64,000 nucleotides of DNA from Fimbriimonas sp. (GCA_031292555.1 JARLGV010000085.1:22609-86608), one strand, 5' to 3'. Positions 47,516-58,717 are shown, numbered from the stretch's first letter. Notes: a model not told the origin generated them from the letters alone. Program-made: numbers and translations.

Positions 47516-48070
47516 ATGAAGCTTTCCATTTCCGAATACACAATCCTTGGTCTGGTGTGGGCCAAAGGGCCATGCACCACCTACACGATCATGCGGGAGA
47601 TGGCGGCTTCGCCGACGACTTTCTATCGCAATCGTGCGGCGACTACCTATCGGACCGTGCATCGCCTGGAAAGCGCGGGCCTGGTAGCGCCCGTCGACGG
47701 AACGGTCGGCGCGCGCCAAGACCGCCTTATCCGCATATCCGAGGCGGGAGCTCTGAGCCTCGAGTCGTGGCTAACCCCGCCGCTATCCAACGTTGAGGTT
47801 GCCCATACGATCGATCTGGTTCGTCTTCGTATGTACTTCATCGGTGCACTGCCTGCCCAAAAGAGAACCGAGCTTGTGGACGATGCACTCCTAAGGTTAA
47901 AGGACCGGCTTCGCGTCGTTGAGACGACTGCAGAGCGCGAGCGCGAGAACGATCCCTATGCATATCTCGCGACTCTGGGGGCGGTCTTGGAAACTCAAGC
48001 CCGTATCCGATGGCTGGAAGCGGTTAGGGAGAACCTGTCGGCGACGGTTCACCGGGCCACCGAACAATGA
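47516..48070 (+). CDS. PadR-like transcriptional regulator
   Basis: 184 residues. The N-terminal winged helix (SISEYTILGLVWAKGPCTTYTI, then TTYRTVHRLESAGLV) is PadR-like, with a C-terminal helical dimerisation region. It is divergent from the aspartic protease, with a palindrome between them. Its 3' end overlaps the convergent kinase gene by 47 nt. Confidence 0.78.
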   Translation: MKLSISEYTILGLVWAKGPCTTYTIMREMAASPTTFYRNRAATTYRTVHRLESAGLVAPVDGTVGARQDRLIRISEAGALSLESWLTPPLSNVEVAHTIDLVRLRMYFIGALPAQKRTELVDDALLRLKDRLRVVETTAERERENDPYAYLATLGAVLETQARIRWLEAVRENLSATVHRATEQ

Positions 48071-48554
48071 TCCCCGAATCGTAGAAGTCGAGTTCCTCCC
48101 CAGCGGGGGGCTGAAACACTTTCCATGCCGTCCTCGTCTCATCGCGAGTCATGACGAACACTGGGGATTCCATCGAATCATTTCGGTCTGCAATTCGTTG
48201 CCAGAGAGATTCAAAGTCCGGCGCTTCCAGGTAGATGAGTTCGATTCGGGCTCCAAGTTCGAGAGCGCCGACCGCATAGAGGGTCCGCTCCTCCTCCGCC
48301 CAGAATCCGTTTTCAAGGATGACGGTCAGTCCAAGGCGCAGGTAGTCCATTGCGAGCTCCCACTGCAGATTCTCGATCGGATCGCGCAAGCGGTCTCGTT
48401 CCACGACGTCCTCGGGGCTGGCCAAGATCGCCTCTATCCACTCGTCCGGACACAATCGAATCGCCCGGCGTTCGGAGGCGATCCTCCTGGCAAGCGTAGT
48501 CTTGCCTGCGCCCGGCAACCCACAGATGAGGATTAGCGTGCCTTCTGACTGCAT
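48024..48554 (-). CDS. P-loop kinase (AAA_33/zeta-toxin-like)
   Basis: 176 residues from ATG 48554; the longer frame from 48764 lies inside the GDSL gene. Walker A GLPGAGKTT at 12-20; PDEW and LENGFWAEEER suggest a nucleotide-dependent kinase acting on a small molecule. No antitoxin is adjacent. It overlaps the PadR gene tail. Confidence 0.78.
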   Translation of the reverse strand: MQSEGTLILICGLPGAGKTTLARRIASERRAIRLCPDEWIEAILASPEDVVERDRLRDPIENLQWELAMDYLRLGLTVILENGFWAEEERTLYAVGALELGARIELIYLEAPDFESLWQRIADRNDSMESPVFVMTRDETRTAWKVFQPPAGEELDFYDSGIIVRWPGEPSPTGSP

Positions 48555-48637
48555 AGTCTTTCGGAAGCTACCTGGTTGGACACGAACTCCGCCTATACCT
48601 TTGATTCGCCATTTCGCAAACCGGTAACCTGCCCACG

Positions 48638-50053
48638 ATGATCGGTTTGTGCACCTTGATCGGCTTGTTCGGCGTCGGCATCGTGATTCAGTCTCATGTG
48701 CAGATCGGGGGTGAGGCGGCAAGCTTGCCTTATCACTGTAGAGTCCTGTTCCAGGGCGACTCAATCACCGACATGAATAGAGGGCGGACCGCTGACCCGA
48801 ACCACGTCCTCGGTCACAGCTACGCATTCATTGTCGCCTCGAAGGCCGTCTCGACGTACCCGAACAGGAAAGTCGAATTTATGAACCGGGGGGTAAGCGG
48901 AAACACGGTGAAGGACCTGGACGCCCGATGGCAGTCCGACACACTCGACCTCAAGCCCGACATCCTGAGCATCCTTATCGGCGTGAACGACCTCGGCTTC
49001 GGGGTCCCCGCGGCCGATTATGAAAGCCAATACGATCGCCTTTTGGCACGGACGATCGCGGCATTGCCGAGCGTCAAACTCGTGCTTTGCGAACCGTTCG
49101 GGTTGCCGACCGGTGGCCTGAAGGATGGGTGGGACAAGAGACGCGCCGACCTTGCAGAGCGACAAGCCATCGTACTCCGACTGGCGGAGAAGTACCACGC
49201 CACGTTCGTGCCTCTCCAATCGGTGTTCGACGATGCTTGCCGGCGCGCTCCGGCCGATACTTGGATTTGGGATGGCGTTCATCCAACCTATGCCGGCCAG
49301 CATCTAGTCGCCGATGCGTGGGTCAGCGCGGTCAATCGAGACCTGGGTGAACCGCTGCTGACCCCGTCGCGCAACTCCGCGATCGACCCTCAGGTTAACT
49401 TTGAGCGCGATTCCTACGATTGGCTGCATCGGCATGCCGACGTCCTGGATGCTCAGAAGACGATGAAGCCCGACGTCGTTATGATCGGAGACTCGATCAC
49501 CAACTTCTGGGGTGGTGAGCCCAAAGCCTCGATTCGGAATGGTCCCAATGCTTGGAAGTCCACGTTTGCCGGTGTTTCGGTCCTGAATATGGGCTATGGG
49601 TGGGACCGCACGCAAAACGTGCTTTGGCGGCTCGAGCACGGCGAGTTTGTGGGCCTGCATCCGAAGTCGGTCGTCGTAAATATCGGGACCAATAACCTGG
49701 TCGGCGACGAAACGGCCCGAACGAATACTCCAGAGGAGACGGTCACTGGCATCGAGGCGATTGTACGGATCCTCCGAGACCGGTCTCCCGAGACCCGCAT
49801 CTTTGTGATGGCGGTCTTTCCACGCGGATTCGAGAAAGGCAACGAACTCGATCAGCGAATCACGAAACTCAACGGCATTTTGAAGTCCCGTCTCGCCGGA
49901 TCGCCCCGGGTAGTCGTGCTGGATATCGGGTTCGAGCTCAGGGAGCCCGACGGCAGCGTTTCGCCCCAGACGTTCTCGGACGGCACTCACCCGACCGAAA
50001 AGGGCTATCTAATTTGGGGCGAAGCGCTTCGTCGGGCGGGCGCAATTCCGTAG
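48638..50053 (+). CDS. Tandem SGNH/GDSL hydrolase
   Basis: 471 residues with a hydrophobic start (1-18). Domain 1: Ser42 (FQGDSI), GVND and Asp212/His215 (DGVHP). Domain 2: Ser286 (IGDSIT), GTNN, and Asp448/His451 (DGTHP). Both carry full catalytic residues. Such esterases remove acyl groups from glycans; exported. Confidence 0.9.
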   Translation: MIGLCTLIGLFGVGIVIQSHVQIGGEAASLPYHCRVLFQGDSITDMNRGRTADPNHVLGHSYAFIVASKAVSTYPNRKVEFMNRGVSGNTVKDLDARWQSDTLDLKPDILSILIGVNDLGFGVPAADYESQYDRLLARTIAALPSVKLVLCEPFGLPTGGLKDGWDKRRADLAERQAIVLRLAEKYHATFVPLQSVFDDACRRAPADTWIWDGVHPTYAGQHLVADAWVSAVNRDLGEPLLTPSRNSAIDPQVNFERDSYDWLHRHADVLDAQKTMKPDVVMIGDSITNFWGGEPKASIRNGPNAWKSTFAGVSVLNMGYGWDRTQNVLWRLEHGEFVGLHPKSVVVNIGTNNLVGDETARTNTPEETVTGIEAIVRILRDRSPETRIFVMAVFPRGFEKGNELDQRITKLNGILKSRLAGSPRVVVLDIGFELREPDGSVSPQTFSDGTHPTEKGYLIWGEALRRAGAIP

Positions 50054-50066
50054 ATAATTCAGGCCC

Positions 50067-51359
50067 CTACTTGTGGGGCTGAACTTTGGCGATGACCGTT
50101 CCCCCGCCACCTTTTGCCGTGGCAAGGCTTTGAATGGTCCAGAAATCGAGGCGGTTGTCCCCGTCGACGACCGATCCGCTGTAGTCGCCCCAGGCGCCGC
50201 CTGCGGTGGCGCCCAATCCCTCGCCAAGGTGGATGATCCCGCGCAACGTGCCAGGCGGATCTTTTGCTAAGCGGTAGGCGCAGCGTGGGCTGATGTACAT
50301 GCCTGGACCAACCTCCTGAAAGCCAACCAGGACGTCGTTATGCTTGTTGACTGCCAACGTCGTCTCGATGTAGCTGTTCACGGGATCGGCGATTCGGCCC
50401 GATTGCAGAAACTTGCCGTCGAGGCTCACCTGGTGCCACTGGACGGCCGATCGCCCTTCGATATCGACTGCTTGAGAGAACCAAAGATAGTGATTTTGTA
50501 CGACTAGGTTCTTGGGGTTACGATCGCCGGACGCCGTTCGCTTGTCGGTGCCCTTCTGGGGGCTGTCGGGCGGGTAGTCCCAATATTGGAGGTGATGGGG
50601 TTTTCGGACGACCGATGCAACGACCGGCGTTCCGTCGCCCGCGTCTGAGACCCTCGTGATGACGATATCGGTGTCGGTTATCTTCACGAAATACAGGTCG
50701 TCTATCGCATCCTGGGTATTTACCGGCTCGCCGAGGCTTCCCTTGAAGTGATATATTGTCGCCGGCTTGCCGGCGACCGCATCGGACATCTTCAGGACGA
50801 ACGCCTCTTCCGGGCCGCCTGGGAATGAGTAGCCGATCCATTTTCGGCTGTGGCCAATGGCGCCGCCGTCAACGCCACCCGGCGCCGGCACCGGATAGGT
50901 GTTCCAGGCTCCTCTCGGGTCGGCAGTCTGCGATACTGAAATGTTGACCGGTTTGATCTTCGCCTTGTCCCAGTAGACCCACATGTCGAATCCGAAGACC
51001 CTTCGGTTGACGTCATAGAACAACTTTGGGTCGATTCCGTTGTTGAACTCGGTTTGGGGCACGCCTTCGACGTAGGTTCCTTTCTTGTCGTAGATGATCA
51101 ACCCGCCATTCGTGCCGTGCAGTACAAAGCCGTTTCCAACGGCGATCTGAGGATCGACTTGACGATCGCCGTCCTGGGAGCCGTCGAACAGGAACACGCC
51201 ATTCTCGGTCCGGGGATTGCCGCCCTGCCTTCGGACTTTAGCTTTGCCGCCTTTGCTAAAGGAATCCATATGGATCGGTGCGATCACTTCCGTCCGGACG
51301 GGCGGTATTGACTGAAACGCCTGATGGGCGAAGGTGAAGACGAGGGCTGCAAAGAGCAT
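50067..51359 (-). CDS. Exported protein of unknown function
   Basis: 430 residues, signal peptide 1-15. Beta-rich, with WVYWDKAK and HHLQYWDYPPDSP; no catalytic motif recognised. It resembles secreted propeller-like proteins in composition, not in any specific motif. Confidence 0.65.
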   Translation of the reverse strand: MLFAALVFTFAHQAFQSIPPVRTEVIAPIHMDSFSKGGKAKVRRQGGNPRTENGVFLFDGSQDGDRQVDPQIAVGNGFVLHGTNGGLIIYDKKGTYVEGVPQTEFNNGIDPKLFYDVNRRVFGFDMWVYWDKAKIKPVNISVSQTADPRGAWNTYPVPAPGGVDGGAIGHSRKWIGYSFPGGPEEAFVLKMSDAVAGKPATIYHFKGSLGEPVNTQDAIDDLYFVKITDTDIVITRVSDAGDGTPVVASVVRKPHHLQYWDYPPDSPQKGTDKRTASGDRNPKNLVVQNHYLWFSQAVDIEGRSAVQWHQVSLDGKFLQSGRIADPVNSYIETTLAVNKHNDVLVGFQEVGPGMYISPRCAYRLAKDPPGTLRGIIHLGEGLGATAGGAWGDYSGSVVDGDNRLDFWTIQSLATAKGGGGTVIAKVQPHK

Positions 51360-51507
51360 GAACCGAATGGTAGCCCCAGGCCGCGAAAACTCTCATTAAA
51401 GGAGGGTTAAATGCAATCAAACTGTCTTAATGCTCAATTAACGTTTGTACTTCAGAGTATGGAAGGCTGGACATTGCCCACCGCAAGGTCAGCCGGGAGA
51501 CCTGTCT

Positions 51508-52350
51508 ATGAAGCGTGCATTTACTCTGATTGAGCTTCTTGTAGTGATTGCGATCATCGCAATACTGGCCGCCATCCTATTCCCAGTCTTTGCCCAAGCG
51601 AAAGAAGCGGCAAAGAGAACGAGCTGCCTCAGCAACATGAAGCAGGCGGGAACCGCCATGACGATGTATGTCTCTGACTACGACGACGTCGCGCCGACCC
51701 TTTACCACTATAGCGGGGGTGCAGACCAGGATTACTGGTACATGCTCCAGCCCTATGTGAAGAACCTGACCGTCTTCTTCTGTCCAGATCGAAATGAGTG
51801 GTCGCTGCCTGATGGACCTCCGTACAACTCTTCGCCTGACGACTGTAGCGGTCAGAATAACAACCCCTTTCAGCGGTGCATCGGCTATGGCTACAACTGG
51901 GGTCTTACATCCGGGACACTGTCCGGAATGATCTCCGGTCGCCAATCGATTCCGGCCACGAACACAACGCCAAGCGGCTACCTTGAGGTTCCCAGACCGT
52001 TGGGCTCGATCGTAGCTCCCGCCAACATGTTCGTTTACGGCGACACCGGTGACAACCCCCGTTACACGATCTGCACGAACTATATCGTCCAGTACTATTA
52101 CAACGTCTCGCACAATACCGGTTTGCGGCATGGCGGGCATTTCAACATGAGCTTCCTGGATGGCCATGCAAAGGCTGTCGCCTACAAGATGGGAATGGAC
52201 TCCGGCCAGGGGCTCTGGGGGATTCCAAAGGATCCCAGCTATCGGGCGGCTTACTGCTATGACCCGGCTGCCCAGTTCAACGGCATGGCTTGTTCGGATC
52301 TCGCGAACTTCATCGACAAAAGTCTCGGAATCAGCTGGTATCCAGACTAG
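51508..52350 (+). CDS. DUF1559-like type II/IV pseudopilin
   Basis: 280 residues from ATG 51508; the frame upstream is not conserved. The prepilin motif [20 protein letters not shown] follows MKRA, then [14 protein letters not shown], a pattern typical of Armatimonadota. The C-terminal [14 protein letters not shown] is characteristic of these proteins. It is probably processed by prepilin peptidase and exported by a type II-like system; its pseudopilus partners are not in this window. Confidence 0.9.
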   Translation: MKRAFTLIELLVVIAIIAILAAILFPVFAQAKEAAKRTSCLSNMKQAGTAMTMYVSDYDDVAPTLYHYSGGADQDYWYMLQPYVKNLTVFFCPDRNEWSLPDGPPYNSSPDDCSGQNNNPFQRCIGYGYNWGLTSGTLSGMISGRQSIPATNTTPSGYLEVPRPLGSIVAPANMFVYGDTGDNPRYTICTNYIVQYYYNVSHNTGLRHGGHFNMSFLDGHAKAVAYKMGMDSGQGLWGIPKDPSYRAAYCYDPAAQFNGMACSDLANFIDKSLGISWYPD

Positions 52351-52416
52351 ATTGCCGGTTGGCTCTACGGTCGGCAATTGGCCGTACCGTAGGGCCGCTT
52401 TGGAGGCCCGGAAGTC

Positions 52417-52590
52417 CTACTTCTTCTTGCCAGCCAGCTTCTCCAACATCTGTTGCCTCACCGCGTATTCAGGGCTGGCCGGGTCAGTAACCGCTTTCGC
52501 GGTAGCCTTTGGCGCCGGAGGAGTGGAACTGCATGCGGCGGCAACCACCAAGACGCCGATCGCGATTGCCGACCTTGAGAGGCTTCTCAT
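52417..52590 (-). CDS. Small lipoprotein, 57 residues
   Basis: Starts at ATG 52590, overlapping the glycerophosphodiesterase stop by 4 nt. Signal peptide ending VVAAAC (Cys20), then a short charged tail ending KLAGKKK. Probably a lipoprotein cotranslated with the esterase. Function unknown. Confidence 0.65.
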   Translation of the reverse strand: MRSLSRSAIAIGVLVVAAACSSTPPAPKATAKAVTDPASPEYAVRQQMLEKLAGKKK

Positions 52591-53450
52591 CGTATCCCCT
52601 TGGTTCTCAGGAATTGAACGAGGGCTTCCGGATGGTCGGTCTGAAAACCGTCGACTCCCATGTCGATGTACTTCTGCCATGATTCCGGACCTTCGGCCGA
52701 GCTTTGGATGTCGGGCCACACCAAGACATGGAGACGATGAAGGGTCGTGATAGCGTCTACTGACAGGTCCCGGGCCGGTCCGTCGAATATGGCGAAGGGA
52801 TGAGCCTTCCACTGAGCTTCGATTTGATCTGGAGTGCGTAGATCGAAGTCGGAGATGACCGGAATCTTCGGCGCGCCAGATCGCCATTGTTCGACATGGT
52901 TTGGACCGTAGCAGTAGGCGATTACGTGGTCGGAGGTGCGATGTCGTTGAAGATAGGGAAGCACCTGCGCCGGCGTGACCGCTTTGATGTCCATATAGAT
53001 CCGGACCTTTCTTCCAACCGTATTCAAGACTTCGTCAAGAGTCGGAACCGGTTCGGGATGATCTTGGTGGAACTTGAAGTGCAAGGCTCGGATTTCCGTC
53101 AAGGCTAGATCTCGAACGGCTCCATGGCCGTCCGTGGTTCGATCGACCTTGTCGTCGTGCATCATCACGATCTCGACGTCCTTTGTGGTCATCAAATCCA
53201 GTTCGACATAGTCGGCTCCAACTTTGATCGCATCTCGAATGCCCTGCAATGAGTTCTCCGGGGCATGGACGTGATTCGCCCGGTGGGCGACGACCGTGAA
53301 CTTGTGGTGGTCCATGAGCATTCCATGGTTATGGACTTCGGGCCCCTTGTCGATCCAGGGATCGGGACGCGAGTCTTGGACCGCAAAAAGGGAAGTGGAC
53401 GCGAGGCCGACGACAGCAAGTGGAAAGCAGGCAAAGTGAATGGGTTCCAT
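52587..53450 (-). CDS. Glycerophosphodiester phosphodiesterase
   Basis: 287 residues, signal peptide about 1-24. HRANHVHAPENS, YVELDLMTTKD and MMHDDKVDRTT carry the GDPD metal and histidine residues. It hydrolyses glycerophosphodiesters to glycerol 3-phosphate and alcohol, here outside the cytoplasm. Coupled to the small lipoprotein. Confidence 0.9.
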   Translation of the reverse strand: MEPIHFACFPLAVVGLASTSLFAVQDSRPDPWIDKGPEVHNHGMLMDHHKFTVVAHRANHVHAPENSLQGIRDAIKVGADYVELDLMTTKDVEIVMMHDDKVDRTTDGHGAVRDLALTEIRALHFKFHQDHPEPVPTLDEVLNTVGRKVRIYMDIKAVTPAQVLPYLQRHRTSDHVIAYCYGPNHVEQWRSGAPKIPVISDFDLRTPDQIEAQWKAHPFAIFDGPARDLSVDAITTLHRLHVLVWPDIQSSAEGPESWQKYIDMGVDGFQTDHPEALVQFLRTKGIR

Positions 53451-53504
53451 GGGGGATCGCTAAGCTCAAATATAGTCGGCGGTGGTTAAGCTAGGGTCAT
53501 GCGA

Positions 53505-53525
53505 CGGTTAAGCCGTCGTTAACCG
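53505..53525 (+). promoter_or_regulatory. Palindrome upstream of the hydrogenase operon
   Basis: CGGTTAA (53505-53511) and TTAACCG (53519-53525) around 7 nt, in the 250-nt divergent gap. It may be an operator. No clear -35/-10 pair was found. Confidence 0.35.
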
Positions 53526-53700
53526 ACAACCAGATCGAGGTTCGGTGTGCGGTGTGCGACAAATTGGGTGGAATTGGTTCTCTAAAAATGCCATCTTAGT
53601 GACAAGTCGGACTCCAAATCGGCCAATATGATAGTGACCGCTGGCCTCAGCAGAGTTCCATGCGTCGCCCTCTGATCTAGGGGCAACGGCCGATCGTGCG

Positions 53701-54858
<1,158 letters not shown>

Positions 54859-54859
54859 C

Positions 54860-55324
54860 ATGAAACATGACCTATCTGCGAAGCTCGCCGGCCATCCTTT
54901 CGTACAGGGGCTGAGCGAAGATCACATCAAGTTCCTAACCGGTTGTATTGCCAACGTGAAGTTCATGCCTGGGGAGTACGTCTTCCGCGAAGGCGAGCCG
55001 GCCGACCTCCTGTTTTTGTTGCGAAGCGGCCAAGTTGCGGTCCAGGTGTACGGCCCGGGACGCGGCGTGACGACACTCTCGACGATGGGTGCTGGAGAAA
55101 TCGTCGGCTGGTCGTGGGCAGTGCCGCCCTACATCTCCCACTTCGACGTAGTGGCCCAGCAGATGACCCTCGCCCTGTCGGTTGACGCCAAGTGCCTGCG
55201 GGCCAAATGTGAAACCGATCCGGAGTTCGGCTACCAGATGCTGGCTCGGATGGTCAAGGTGATCGAGAGGCGTTTGACCGCAACCCGAATCCAACTCCTG
55301 GACATGTATGGCTCACATCGCTGA
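54860..55324 (+). CDS. Single cyclic-nucleotide-binding-domain protein inside hydrogenase operon
   Basis: 154 residues, 1 nt after hydB. A CNB fold runs from about 13-145 (KFMPGEYVFREGEPADLLFLLRSG pattern). The phosphate-binding cassette is degenerate: GEIVGWSW...HFDVVA lacks the RTA motif. There is no helix-turn-helix, so it is not a DNA-binding CRP. It overlaps hydG by 17 nt, strongly linking it to the hydrogenase. It could sense a ligand or be a structural subunit; unknown. Confidence 0.85.
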   Translation: MKHDLSAKLAGHPFVQGLSEDHIKFLTGCIANVKFMPGEYVFREGEPADLLFLLRSGQVAVQVYGPGRGVTTLSTMGAGEIVGWSWAVPPYISHFDVVAQQMTLALSVDAKCLRAKCETDPEFGYQMLARMVKVIERRLTATRIQLLDMYGSHR

Positions 55325-56168
55325 ACTGCCGAACGTGCTGAATGACTCTGACCCCATGATCCCCCGTCTGATGCGGGTGGTAAAGAATCGGCCGGAAACC
55401 TCGAATACCTTTACGCTGACTCTGGAAGACCCGGACAGAATCCCGTTCAAGTTTGAGCCGGGACAGTTCAACATGGTCGGAATCGCCGGTGTAGGAGAAG
55501 TGCCCGTATCGGTATGCGGGGATCCCGATTCACCGATGCTGGTGGTGCATACGATTCGGGCAGTGGGAGCCATCACAGATGCACTTCGGCGAGTCGTGCC
55601 GGGGCAATTTGTGATGGTGCGAGGACCGTACGGTCACGGCTGGCCCTTGCGGGAGGCGGAGGGTCATGACGTCGTAATCGTTTGCGGCGGCATCGGACTG
55701 GCGCCGATGAGGCCAGCCGTGTATCGCCTCTTGCAGGCAAGGGACCGATATGGCAAATGTGCGATGCTTTACGGTACGCGCACCGAGAAAGACATCTTGT
55801 TCAAGCGCGAGTTTATGCGGTGGCGCACCCGAAAGGACTTCCGCTTTGAACTCACTCTCGATCGGGGACGTGGGGTCTGGAGGGGAAACGTCGGCGTCGT
55901 TACCGACCTCATCTCCAGGCTGGACGTGGATGCGCCGAACACGATCGCCATGGTCTGCGGCTACGAGATGATGATGCGGTTCATCGTCAGCTCGTTGATC
56001 GCCCAGAAGCTCGACCCGAGCCGGATATTCATCTCCATGGAGCGAAATATGAAGTGCGGCGTCGGCCTCTGTGGCCATTGCCAATTGCGCGGCACCTTCG
56101 TCTGCCGTTCCGGACCCGTGTATCGCTATTCGGATATTGCATCGCTTCTTCCAGTGAGGGAGCTATGA
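55308..56168 (+). CDS. hydG: Hydrogenase gamma subunit, FAD/NAD(P)-binding
   Basis: 286 residues. FAD-binding FEPGQFNMV at 49-57, NAD(P)-binding GGIGLAPMRP at 127-136, and a 2Fe-2S site with Cys250, 255, 258, 266. It transfers electrons between NAD(P)H and the iron-sulfur chain. Overlaps hydD by 4 nt. Confidence 0.92.
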   Translation: MAHIAELPNVLNDSDPMIPRLMRVVKNRPETSNTFTLTLEDPDRIPFKFEPGQFNMVGIAGVGEVPVSVCGDPDSPMLVVHTIRAVGAITDALRRVVPGQFVMVRGPYGHGWPLREAEGHDVVIVCGGIGLAPMRPAVYRLLQARDRYGKCAMLYGTRTEKDILFKREFMRWRTRKDFRFELTLDRGRGVWRGNVGVVTDLISRLDVDAPNTIAMVCGYEMMMRFIVSSLIAQKLDPSRIFISMERNMKCGVGLCGHCQLRGTFVCRSGPVYRYSDIASLLPVREL

Positions 56169-56941
56169 AGCCACGTCTGCTACCCAAACTCGCCGTCTGG
56201 AAATTCGCTTCGTGCGATGGCTGTCAGCTTTCGCTGCTGAACTGCGAGGATGAGCTTCTGGCGGTCACGAGCGCTGTCGAAATCGCTTACTTTCCCGAGG
56301 CTTCCTCGAACAGAGGGGCCGGGCCTTTCGATATCTCATTGGTGGAGGGTTCGATTACGACGCCTGACGAGCGTGATCGGATCCAAGCCGTCCGGCGTCG
56401 CAGCAAAGTACTCGTGGCCATTGGCGCTTGCGCATGCTCGGGTGGCATTCAGGCGCTGCGTAACTTTGGGTCGGATGTCGAATTGGCACGGAGCGTCTAC
56501 CCGAATCCGGAACTCCTGTCGATCCTGGAGACATCGACGCCGATCTCGGACCATGTAACGGTTGACCTGGAGTTGAGGGGTTGCCCAGTCTCGAAGGTCC
56601 AGCTCATCGAAGCCCTTCAAGCGCTCCTGGATGGCCGGAAGCCCACTTTCGAGAACTGCAGCGTCTGTGAGGAGTGCAAACGTGGGGGAACCACTTGCTT
56701 GCTCGTTTCGAAGCGAATGCCATGTTTGGGACCGGTGACGGTGGCGGGGTGCGGCGCCTTGTGCCCGGCGTTCGGTCGCGGATGCTACGGCTGCTTTGGT
56801 CCAAAGGAGAGCCCAAACATGGATGCTATGACATCGTCGCTTCGCAACGTGGGCCTATCCGATGCAGATATCGTACGGATGTTTAGGGGCATCAACGCCA
56901 ACACACCGGCTATGGCGAACGCGGCGAAGGATGTTCGGTAA
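56165..56941 (+). CDS. hydD: [NiFe] hydrogenase small (delta) subunit
   Basis: 258 residues from ATG 56165, overlapping hydG. Proximal-cluster cysteines lie in CDGCQLSLL, GACACSGG and GCPVSK; more cysteines follow (CSVCEECK, CGALCPAFGRGCYGC) for further clusters. It pairs with HydA. Confidence 0.92.
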   Translation: MKPRLLPKLAVWKFASCDGCQLSLLNCEDELLAVTSAVEIAYFPEASSNRGAGPFDISLVEGSITTPDERDRIQAVRRRSKVLVAIGACACSGGIQALRNFGSDVELARSVYPNPELLSILETSTPISDHVTVDLELRGCPVSKVQLIEALQALLDGRKPTFENCSVCEECKRGGTTCLLVSKRMPCLGPVTVAGCGALCPAFGRGCYGCFGPKESPNMDAMTSSLRNVGLSDADIVRMFRGINANTPAMANAAKDVR

Positions 56942-58230
56942 TGAGCACGCGGACGATCAAGCTAGACATGATCTCGCGGGTCGAAGGCGAGGGAGGGCTG
57001 ACCCTAAAGGTCAAGGATGGGGTTCTCACTGAACTCAAACTGCATATCTTCGAATCTCCTCGTTTCTTTGAGGGCATCTTGCGTGGTCGAAGGCTGGAGG
57101 AAGCGCCGGATATCACGTCGCGAATCTGTGGCATTTGCCCGGTCGCCTATCAGATTTCGAGTGCATCCGCCATGGAGAATGCTCTAGGAATCGAACTACC
57201 ACCGGTCCTACTTGACTTGCGGAGACTAATCCTCTATGGCGAGTGGATCGAGAGCCACATGCTGCACGTCCATTTGCTGCACGCGCCCGATTTTCTCAGA
57301 TACTCCGATGCGATTGCGATGGCAAAGGAGCATCCAAAGGAAGTCCAGCGGGGACTCGGGCTCAAGCAATTGGGTAATCGAATTGTCTCCGTGGTCGGCG
57401 GTCGCGAAGTCCACCCGGTAAACATTCGGGTTGGCGGATTCTATTCGTACCCTTCAGAGCCCTCCATGCGAGAGCTTCGAGCCGACCTGGCACATGCGAT
57501 CGACGAGTGCGAGAGTGTGGTTCGGTGGGTCTCGTCGTTCGAGTTCCCGGACGACGAGACGCCGGCCGAGTTCGTTGCGATACGTGGCCGGGGCGCCTAT
57601 CCTCTCTTGGGGGGCGAAATCGAGTCAAGCAACGGCACGAGCATTCCGATTTCCGGCTTCGACAGCGAATTCGAGGAGGATCAGCTCGAACACTCGACGG
57701 CCATGCACTCCCACCGGCGAAACGGGGACAGCTACCTGGTTGGACCGCTTGCCAGGTTTCATCTGAGTCGAGGCGTGCTGACGCCTCGGGCTCAGGCGCT
57801 CGCTCGAGAGTGTCTTCCCGGCGGGGCCATCCGCAACCCTTATCGCAGTATCGTGGTTCGTGCGATCGAGACGCTGGTCGCCCTTGAGGGTTCGCTGCAA
57901 ATCGTGGAGTCGTATGAGCCGACCGGCGCGCCGAATGTCGGCTATCGAGCGCGTGCCGGAGTCGGCTTCGGTTGCTCTGAGGCGCCACGAGGGTTCTGCT
58001 GGCATCGGTACGGTATCACTGCCGATGGCCTCATCGAATCGGCTCGGATCGTTCCGCCCACGTCCCAGAACCTGGCCCAGATCGAGGTGGACCTCTTTGC
58101 ATTCGCTTCTGCAAGGTTGGAACTGCCCGACGAGGAACTGAAGACCGAATGCGAACGAGCAGTTCGCAACCATGACCCTTGCATCTCCTGTTCGGTTCAT
58201 TTTCTGAACATGCGGATCGAAAGGAGCTGA
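56941..58230 (+). CDS. hydA: [NiFe] hydrogenase large (alpha) subunit
   Basis: 429 residues. L1 motif RICGICP (61-67) and L2 DPCISC (412-417) supply the four Cys ligands of the Ni-Fe site. Nine residues follow His420 and should be removed by the maturation protease. Sequence pattern and gene order fit group 3b. Starts in a 1-nt overlap with hydD. Confidence 0.95.
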   Translation: MSTRTIKLDMISRVEGEGGLTLKVKDGVLTELKLHIFESPRFFEGILRGRRLEEAPDITSRICGICPVAYQISSASAMENALGIELPPVLLDLRRLILYGEWIESHMLHVHLLHAPDFLRYSDAIAMAKEHPKEVQRGLGLKQLGNRIVSVVGGREVHPVNIRVGGFYSYPSEPSMRELRADLAHAIDECESVVRWVSSFEFPDDETPAEFVAIRGRGAYPLLGGEIESSNGTSIPISGFDSEFEEDQLEHSTAMHSHRRNGDSYLVGPLARFHLSRGVLTPRAQALARECLPGGAIRNPYRSIVVRAIETLVALEGSLQIVESYEPTGAPNVGYRARAGVGFGCSEAPRGFCWHRYGITADGLIESARIVPPTSQNLAQIEVDLFAFASARLELPDEELKTECERAVRNHDPCISCSVHFLNMRIERS

Positions 58231-58233
58231 GTT

Positions 58234-58689
58234 GTGAGGGTCACAGTCATCGGTTTCGGTAGCCGGGATCGTGGAGACGACGGAGTCGGCATCGAGGTCA
58301 TTGAACGCCTCTCCGAGGGCCTTCCCGAATGCGCCAAGGCATTGACTTGCGACCCGGCTCGATTGATCGATAACCTACCAAACTGCGGCGCCGTCATCCT
58401 AGTGGACGCTTGCCTCGGTCTTGGCGAACCCGGTTCGGTGCACGTTGTGAACCACGTACCGGAACAGCAAAGATCGACGACGACTCACGGCGTTTCTATT
58501 TCTGAGGCATTGGGCCTTGTTGAGGCGCTTGGGGGTGTACGCCTTTTTGTGTGTGTCGTTCTCATCGAAGGCGCCATTTTTGATCTCGGGCAACCAATGA
58601 GCCTGGAGGTGAGCAGATCGATCCCGCATGCTGCCGACATTGTTCGCGAGCAAGCGCGGCGGATGGCGGTCGTGAGCGGACTTGGTTGA
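58234..58689 (+). CDS. Hydrogenase maturation protease
   Basis: 151 residues from GTG 58234. GFGSRDRGDDGVG and LVDAC carry the acidic residues that recognise nickel in HycI/HyaD-type endopeptidases. It would cleave the C-terminus of HydA after His420. Last gene of the operon; hyp genes are not in this window. Confidence 0.92.
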   Translation: MRVTVIGFGSRDRGDDGVGIEVIERLSEGLPECAKALTCDPARLIDNLPNCGAVILVDACLGLGEPGSVHVVNHVPEQQRSTTTHGVSISEALGLVEALGGVRLFVCVVLIEGAIFDLGQPMSLEVSRSIPHAADIVREQARRMAVVSGLG

Positions 58690-58717
58690 GAGGCCCGATA
58701 GTTCGGCAGTTGTATCG

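Noticed and set aside
48024..48554. Zeta-toxin interpretation of the P-loop kinase
   Set aside because: No antitoxin gene adjacent; a small-molecule kinase is equally likely.
53600..53633. Possible promoter GTGACA/TATGAT before hydB
   Set aside because: Spacing of 22 nt is too long for a sigma-70 promoter.
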